From: Sandaracinus amylolyticus
GTDB lineage: Bacteria; Myxococcota_A; Polyangia; Polyangiales; Sandaracinaceae
Assembly: GCF_000737325.1 (NCBI RefSeq)
Contig: NZ_CP011125.1
Coordinates: forward strand, 7,874,001 to 7,938,000
DNA length: 64,000 nucleotides
Direction of reading: 5' to 3'
Below are positions 54,569 through 61,300 of this stretch, one piece after another. Below the pieces are notes generated by a model. That model was given only the letters and a program-made list of their open reading frames with translations, searched no databases and was not told the origin of the DNA. The number at the start of each line of letters is the position of its first letter. Positions within the stretch are counted from its first letter, which is position 1. Both the position numbers and the translations under genes were made by a program.

Positions 54569-55531
54569 TCAGCTCACCAGCGTGCGCGCGACGTCGACCG
54601 CGCGCTCCGCGTCCAGCATCCCTAGCGCGTCGCGCGTCGCGCGCGACGGCTCGGTCTCGGCGTCGCGCACCAGCGCGTCGAGCGCCGCGCGTCGCGCCTC
54701 GTCGATCGCGCGTCGATCGCGCGTCGTGGATCGCTCGCGCGCCCACGCGTCGAGCGAGATCGAGAAGAGCGCGTGGCGCGCCTCGTCGCGCGCGATCTCG
54801 GCGTGCGCCCTGCGCACCTCGACGTCGCGCGCGGCGCGCGCCTGCGACCACGCGACCAGCGCGGCGTGCGCCTCGCCGACGCAGCCGTGCACGGCGTTGT
54901 CGATCGCGATCTCGCGCAGCGAGCGCGGCTCCACCGCGACGCGCTCGACCGGCGGGACCATCGCGCCGGCGCGCGCCGCGAGCAGGTCCATCGAGCGCGC
55001 ATGACGCGCCTCGTCGCGCGCCGAGCGTCGCGCCTCCGCGACGAACGCGCTGGGCGCGCCCTGCAGCGTGAGCTCGCGCGCGAGGTCGAGGAACGCCGGG
55101 ACCGACGCGCGCTCGAGGTGCGCCGCGCGCGCGAGGTACGTCGCGATCTCGCTCGCGGCCTCGGATCGCGCCGCGACCAGCCCGGCGGGCGGCCGACCGC
55201 GACAGATGAGCTCGATCGTGCACGTGATGCTCGCGCCGCTCTCTCCGTCGACGACGTCGCACTGCGAGACCCGCTCGCCCGGAAGAGTCCCGCCGTCGGC
55301 CTCGAGCCGAGCACAGACCGCCGCGCACGCCGCGAACGTGACGCCGCCGTCGTCCTCGAGCGACGCACGCACCGCGTCGTCGATCGCGAACGTTCGGTCG
55401 CGCGGCATGGGCTCGAAGCCCTCGCACGAGCTCGGCGTTCCGGTCTCACATGCGCTCACCAGGAGCGGGCCCGCGACGAGCGGCAGACCGAGCGCGATGC
55501 GGCGCAACCACACGAGCGCGAGCGGAGACAT
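54569..55531 (-). CDS. Ferritin-like domain lipoprotein
   Basis: A 320-residue predicted lipoprotein (signal ending LVSAC) with four early Cys that may form disulfides, followed by a ferritin-like four-helix bundle from about residue 125. Iron-ligand type motifs are visible: Glu in AAHLERAS, DEARHARSM, GEAHA and DEARHALF, giving two ExxH pairs. Such domains hold di-iron centres in oxidases or storage proteins; surface lipoproteins with this fold are common in myxobacteria, but their reaction is unknown. A strong AAGGAGGGT site precedes the ATG. Confidence 0.82.
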   Translation of the reverse strand: MSPLALVWLRRIALGLPLVAGPLLVSACETGTPSSCEGFEPMPRDRTFAIDDAVRASLEDDGGVTFAACAAVCARLEADGGTLPGERVSQCDVVDGESGASITCTIELICRGRPPAGLVAARSEAASEIATYLARAAHLERASVPAFLDLARELTLQGAPSAFVAEARRSARDEARHARSMDLLAARAGAMVPPVERVAVEPRSLREIAIDNAVHGCVGEAHAALVAWSQARAARDVEVRRAHAEIARDEARHALFSISLDAWARERSTTRDRRAIDEARRAALDALVRDAETEPSRATRDALGMLDAERAVDVARTLVS

Positions 55532-55647
55532 GAGGGACCCTCCTTGTGCCCGTCCGTGCCGCGGCGCGGGCGCCCGACCGCCTCAGCAAGCCGCGTGCTC
55601 GGAGTCTCGCGCCTGCACGCGCGTTTCGGCTACGTTGTCGGCCCACC

Positions 55648-56376
55648 ATGACGACGCTCCGCTCTCTCCTCGTCGTCGCGATCGCCGCTGCGCTCACCGC
55701 GTGCGGCGGCGCGCGCACCGAGACGACGACCGCGACCACCGACACGACCGCCGGTGGCGAGACCGCCGAGACGCCCGAGGCGCACCCGATCCGCACCACG
55801 ACGCCGATCCCGGTGCCGCAGCCCGCCGTCGCGCGCGAGCAGATGTCGCCCGAGCTCCAGCAGCTCTGGGATCGCGTCGAGGCCGCCGTCGCGACGCGCC
55901 CGCCCGAGCCGCCGAGCGACGGCTCGACCGAGTCGGTGAACGCGTGGGCCGAGGGGCCGTTCGCAGCGTGGCTGACCGAGCGCGCGCGCGCGTCCACCGA
56001 CGTGCAGAACGCGCTCGAGCCGCTCGCCGAAGCGCCCCCGCACGAGCGCGGCGTCGCAGCGGGGCTGTTCGGGTACCTCCAGGAAGACACGGTCGCCGAC
56101 GTGCGCGGCGCGCCGATCCCCGATGCGATCACGAGCGACGCGGAGCTCTTGCGCGTGTACGACGAGTCGATGCTCGCCGCGCTGGTGCCCTACGCGCGCG
56201 TCGCGGTGCAGGCGTATCGATTCTGCGAGGCGGCGTTCCAGGAGTCGGGCGAGGAGCTCTGGGGCGAGTGGGCCGCGTACTGTCGCGAGCGCGCGAGCGA
56301 GGTGGTGCAGACGTACGCGCTCGAGCCCACCGAGACGCCGAGCGAGCCCGGCGCGATCGACGATCCCGAGGAGTGA
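55648..56376 (+). CDS. Lipoprotein, function unknown
   Basis: A 242-residue predicted lipoprotein (signal ending AAALTAC). A Thr/Glu-rich linker is followed by a helical domain containing FCEAAFQESGEELWGEWAAYC, with two Cys that could pair. No family is recognised. It is divergent from the ferritin-like gene across a 116-base gap and 6 bases upstream of the 77-residue gene, so it may lead the Hsp90-like operon. Confidence 0.72.
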   Translation: MTTLRSLLVVAIAAALTACGGARTETTTATTDTTAGGETAETPEAHPIRTTTPIPVPQPAVAREQMSPELQQLWDRVEAAVATRPPEPPSDGSTESVNAWAEGPFAAWLTERARASTDVQNALEPLAEAPPHERGVAAGLFGYLQEDTVADVRGAPIPDAITSDAELLRVYDESMLAALVPYARVAVQAYRFCEAAFQESGEELWGEWAAYCRERASEVVQTYALEPTETPSEPGAIDDPEE

Positions 56377-56382
56377 GTCGCG

Positions 56383-56616
56383 ATGATCGGCGGCAAGGGA
56401 CTGGTGCACGTCTCGACGAGCGATCTGAAGCTGATGCTCTCGCGGCTCCATCGTGGTCAGCTCTCGTGCCCGGTGACGCACGATCGTCTCGTGATCGCGG
56501 GGCTGCCGCAGCTCGTCGACAAGGTCGACTTCCTCAAGGGCCTCGACGAGCCCGCGGTGCGCGCGGTGCTCGTCGCGGTGATCGCGGAACGACGCGCGAA
56601 CGAGCCTCGCTCGTGA
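56383..56616 (+). CDS. 77-residue conserved-looking small protein
   Basis: A small basic-neutral helical protein (MIGGKGLVHVSTSDLKLML...). It has no signal peptide and one Cys. The helices around TSDLKLMLSRLHRG and LVDKVDFLKGL suggest a small adaptor or DNA/protein-binding fold, but no family is recognised. The stop overlaps the GTG start of the Hsp90-like gene by 4 bases, so the two products are made together. Confidence 0.7.
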   Translation: MIGGKGLVHVSTSDLKLMLSRLHRGQLSCPVTHDRLVIAGLPQLVDKVDFLKGLDEPAVRAVLVAVIAERRANEPRS

Positions 56617-58334
56617 GCGCGAAGAAGAAGGGCAAGAAGCCGGCGAGCGCGGCGCCCTATCGCGGTGGGCCCGCCGCGCCGGCGGAGAGCGCCCCGAGTG
56701 ATCGCGGCCTCGTCGACGATCTGATCCGGCAGTTCGCGGACAGGTTCGCGTTCTTCCGGGAGCTCGTGCAGAACTCGATCGACGCCGGCGCGACGTCGAT
56801 CCACGTGCAGCTCGCGTGGGAGCCGGCGCCCGAGGGCGAGCTCGGCACGATGCGCGTGTCGGTGCGCGACGACGGCGCCGGGATGACGCGCGAGATCCTC
56901 GAGAACGATCTCACCGTCCTCTTCAAGTCGACCAAGGAGTCGCGCGACGACGCGATCGGCAAGTTCGGCATCGGCTTCGTGTCGGTGCTCGCGGTCGAGC
57001 CCGAGGTCGTGATCGTCGACACGTCGACCGGCGACGGCACGCGCTGGTCGCTGCACCTGCACGGCGATCAGACCTACGACCTCTTCCGCGCGGACACGGG
57101 CGCGGGGCGCGGAACGACGGTGACGCTGGTCGTTCCGCTGCCGGACCCCGAAGAGGCCGCGTTCGTCGAGCGATCGGAGGCCGCGCTGAAGCGCTGGTGC
57201 CGCCACACGCGCGTGCCGATCCGCTTCGTCGCGCTGGGCGCGGACGGCGGCGATCCGCGCCGCGACGTGCGCATCGACGAGCCGATGACGGTCGACGCGG
57301 TCGTCTCGGTGCACGCACGGAGCCGCGACGGACTGACCACCGTCGTCGCGGGGCTGCCGCGCGCCGGCGATCGTTACGGCGCGTTCTTCAACCAGGGCCT
57401 CCTGCTGCACGAGACGCGCGATCACGAGCTCGGCGAGGTGATCTTCAAGGTCTCCGACGCACGCCTCGAGCACACGCTGAGCCGCGACGACGTGCGCCGC
57501 GACGAGCACTACGCGCGCGCCGTCGAGCTCGTCGCGACCACGATCCGCGGGCCCCTGCTCGACGAGCTCGCCGAGCAGCTCGCGAACGCATCGGAGGCGT
57601 TCGCGCGAGGCGGCCGCGACGCGGGAGCGCGCATCGTGGAGATCCTCGACGCGTTCGTGCGCTCCGAGCTCCCGGCGCCGCGGCGTGCGCTCGTGCTGCC
57701 CGCGATCACGACGGGGCGCGATCGCAAGGTCGCGCGCATGCACGAGCTCTCGAGCGCGTTCGTGTCGCACGAAGGGCGCACCCCGCTCGCCGAGGCGCTC
57801 GCCGCGGCGGGGCACGTCGTCGTCGATCTCTCGTTCGCGCCCGACGACGCAGCACGCGAGCGCGTGACGTCGCTCCTCGCGCGCGTCGGCGGGGACGCGC
57901 CTCCGCGCGATCGCGCGTGCTGGTCGTTGATCGTCCCGATCGAGCCGACGGACGCGGACGTCGCGCTGCTCGCGAGCGTGTCCGAGCGGCTCGATCACGT
58001 GGTGCGCCGCCCGAGCGAGATCCTGCTCGCCGAGGTGCACGGCGCGGCATCGGAGCACCTCGCGTTCGCGACGAGCCCGCGCGCGACGCCGTGGCTCGCG
58101 CGGGCGAACGATCACCAGGCCGATCCGTTCCGCCTCCTGATGCGGCCGCCGCTGGTGCTCCGCGCCGATCACCCGATCGTGCATGCCGCGCGTGCGCGCG
58201 CCGAGGACGCGCCAGTCCTCGCGTCGGCGCTGCTGGCGCGCGCGATCCTCGTGGCGCGCGGCGCGCTCACGCCCTCGGTCGACGCCTCGCTCACCGAGCG
58301 CGCGCTGCGCGACGCGCTGGGAGACGCACGATGA
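56613..58334 (+). CDS. Hsp90/GHKL-type ATPase
   Basis: A 573-residue protein. After a Lys/Ala/Pro-rich leader, the GHKL nucleotide fold is intact: N box FFRELVQNSIDAG (Glu and Asn), G1 DDGAGM, G2 GKFGIGFVSV, and a Thr-rich G3-type strand (GTTVTLVV). An Hsp90-like middle region follows (LEHTLSRDDVRRDEHYARAVEL). It is not HtpG: it is shorter and lacks the HtpG C-terminal dimer domain. The C-terminal ~200 residues are unique. The gene is coupled on both sides: it overlaps the 77-residue gene and the giant downstream gene. Confidence 0.85.
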   Translation: MSAKKKGKKPASAAPYRGGPAAPAESAPSDRGLVDDLIRQFADRFAFFRELVQNSIDAGATSIHVQLAWEPAPEGELGTMRVSVRDDGAGMTREILENDLTVLFKSTKESRDDAIGKFGIGFVSVLAVEPEVVIVDTSTGDGTRWSLHLHGDQTYDLFRADTGAGRGTTVTLVVPLPDPEEAAFVERSEAALKRWCRHTRVPIRFVALGADGGDPRRDVRIDEPMTVDAVVSVHARSRDGLTTVVAGLPRAGDRYGAFFNQGLLLHETRDHELGEVIFKVSDARLEHTLSRDDVRRDEHYARAVELVATTIRGPLLDELAEQLANASEAFARGGRDAGARIVEILDAFVRSELPAPRRALVLPAITTGRDRKVARMHELSSAFVSHEGRTPLAEALAAAGHVVVDLSFAPDDAARERVTSLLARVGGDAPPRDRACWSLIVPIEPTDADVALLASVSERLDHVVRRPSEILLAEVHGAASEHLAFATSPRATPWLARANDHQADPFRLLMRPPLVLRADHPIVHAARARAEDAPVLASALLARAILVARGALTPSVDASLTERALRDALGDAR

Positions 58335-61300
58335 GCCGCTCGCGCAAGCCGCGCGCCGCGACGGGCTCGCGCGTCGGTGGAGGTCGCCTGCGCGTCGACG
58401 CCGCGCGCGCGGTGCACAAGCTGCGCGACTACCAGCTCGCCGATCCCGCGATGTGGGCGCTCGAAGCGGTGCGCGCCGCGGCGAGCGCATCGTCGACCGC
58501 GGTGCACGTCGACGGCGACGCCGACGACGTGTGGGTCGCGTGGGAGGGCACGCCGATCGCGCGCGAGGAGCTCACGCGGCTGTTCGACGAGCTCGTGAGC
58601 CCGCAGGCGAGCGACGATCGCCGCGCGCTGCGTCTGCTCGCCACCGCGATCAACACCGCGCTCGGCCTCGGCCCGCGCTGGGTCGACGTCTACACGCTCG
58701 GCGACGTCGGCGAAGGCGCGGCGCGCGTCCGCTACACGCCCGATCTGCTCGCGGCGGGGCACGAGGGCACCGCCGAAGGGCTCCGCCGTCTCGCGCCCGT
58801 CGACGCGACGCTCCCCGCGGGCGCGCCGACGATCACCCGCGGCGTCGTCGTCCATCTGCGTCGCTTCCCCGCGCTCGAGGCGCTCTCGCTGCTCGCGACC
58901 GGCCAGGAGTCGCGCGAGCTGCGCTACGTGCGCCGTGCGTGCGAGGACTTCCCGATCCCGCTGCGCATCGCGCGCGGCGCGCTCGCGCGTCACCACGCCG
59001 ACGGCGACCTCCTGCGCGTGCGCCTCGACGCGAGCGTGCTGGGCGAAGATCGCGACGGCTTCATCGCGATCGTCGATCCGAGCGCCGCGCGCGCCGAGCC
59101 GTGGATCGACTTCGCAGAGCTCGGCGTGGTGCTCGCGACGCAGCCGCTCGAGCTCGGCATCCCGTTCCAGACCGGGGCGCGCGTGCCGGTTCGCGCGCGC
59201 ATCGACACGGCGCGCCTGCCGACGAACGCATCGCGCTCCGCGGTGCGGCGCGACGAGCGGTGGATCGCGGCGCTCGAGGAGCACCTCGTCGAGCGCTTCG
59301 GCGATCTCGTCGCGCGTGTCGTGCGCGAGCTCGGCGATGCGCCCGAGGGCGCGTGGGACGTCGATCGTCGCGCGCGGCTCCGCGCGGCCGCGCTCCAGCT
59401 CGCTGCGGCGTGGTGTGGCGGCCCCGAGTGGCGTCGCTTGGCCGGTGCGCTCCAGGCGGTGGCCATGCCGGAGCGCCTCGCGCCGCTCTTCGACGCACCG
59501 ATCGCGCGCGACGCGATCGGCCGCGCCCGCTCGCTGCGCGAGCTCGCGAGGGCGGAGGACGTCGGGGCGCACACCGGCGCCGAGCCCTTGCCCGCCGAGC
59601 TGGCGCCGTGGATCGGCGACGTGCCGTGGGTGCCGCCCGGCGATGCGCTCGCGCGCGTGTGGGGCGCCGATCCTCCGCGCAGCGCGCGCCGCACGATCGA
59701 GGTCGCGCGTGCGTCGCGCGAGGCCCGCGCGCGCTGGCTCGAGAAGCCGATCACACCGCCTGCGATCACGCCGCGCGCCGAGCACGTCGTGATCGCGCCG
59801 CTGACCGCGCCGGGCAGGAGCGCGCGCTCCTGCGTCCCGGCGACGCTGTTCGCGCGCCCCGATCTCGCGGGCGAGGTCGCGCTCGATCCGTCCCCGGCGC
59901 GCGCGTCGACGATCACGCTGCTCGTCGAAGGGCGCGCCACCGAGATCTCGCGCGTCGCGGTGCCCGTCTCGTTCGACGCGATCGCCACCGCGTCGGATCT
60001 GCGCGTCGCGGCCGATCACACGTGCCTCGTGGCCGACGACGCTCGCGGAGCGCTCCTTCTCGCCATCGACGGCGCGCGGGTGATCGCGTGCGAGTCGATC
60101 GCGCGGCGCCTCGCCGGGCAGGACGCACCGAAGGGCGATCCGGTGCGCTGGGTCGATCCCGACGGCGGGCTCGACGAGCACGACGCGGCGCGCGTCGTTC
60201 GCGCGGGCATCTTCGTCGCGGTCGAGCTCCTGCATCGTCTCGGCACCGGCGATGCGAGCGCAGGCGCGACGCGGCTGCTCGAGAGCAAGAGCCCGTTGCT
60301 CGACGCGCCCGTGTGGCCGACCGTCACGGGCGAGCGCGTCTCGCTCGCGGATCTCGTCGCGCTGGGCAGCGATCCCGCGAGCGCGATCGGCTCCGTGACG
60401 TCGGTGCCGCACGCGCCGTGGGAGCCCGAGGGGCGCCGCGTGCTCGTGCTCGATCTGCGCGAGCGCGACCTGCTCGCGACGCTCCTGCCCGGGCTCGCGA
60501 TCATCGACTACGACGGGGCGACCGCACCGCCGACCGCGGCGCGCATCGCGCGCGGGCTTCGCGCCGAGTGCGTCGCCGCGATCGAGATCGAAGCCGCGGA
60601 TCACCGCGGCGCGATCGGCCTCCACGGCGGTGCGGGCGCGATCCAGCTCACGCACGCCGGGCGCACGCTCCGCGACGTCCCGCTGCCCACGGGCGCGCCG
60701 CGCGCGGGCTGGTTGCTCGCGATCGACGACGATCGCGTGGTGCCGGGCGCGAGCGCACCGCGGCACGTGCCGCACGCCGCGCCGTACGACGACATCATGG
60801 GCCACCTCGCGCGGCTCGTCGTCGCGATGGCGGACGCGTTGCTCGGATGCGAGGTGCCCGGGCTGCACGCCGCGCCGCTCCATCCCGCGCCCGATCGTCT
60901 CCTGCTCGCCGCGTTCTTCGAGGCCTGTCGCGGCGTGCGTCCCTCGGCGGCGAACGTGCTCGGCCGCGAGCGCATGCAGGCGCTCCGGAAGGCGCGGCTC
61001 TTCCGCGGTGCGTACAGCGATCGGCTCTCGTCGCTCGACGATCTCGTCGCCGCGCTCGGCGGCGAGCTCGTGTACGTCACGCCCGTCGCGATCGCCGAGG
61101 ATCGCAGCGCGCCGCCGCCCGACTTCGACCCGCTCCTCGCGACCGACGACGTCGCCGAGAGCATCGGGCGCTTCTTCCAGGTGCGCGTCACGAACGGCAT
61201 CGCCGAGCTGGAGCGGCGACGGCGCGACGCGCGTCGCCACGCGCGCATCGAGGCCCACCGCGCGCTCCCGAAGCGCGCCCTCGAGCTCACGCGCTGCGAG

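Noticed and set aside
46535-54625. A 2,696-codon + strand open frame opposite the giant lipoprotein gene
   Set aside because: Its product is Arg/Ala/Gly/His-rich low complexity with no domains. The opposite strand has a signal peptide, lipobox and proper ribosome binding site. In DNA this GC-rich, long antisense frames are expected.
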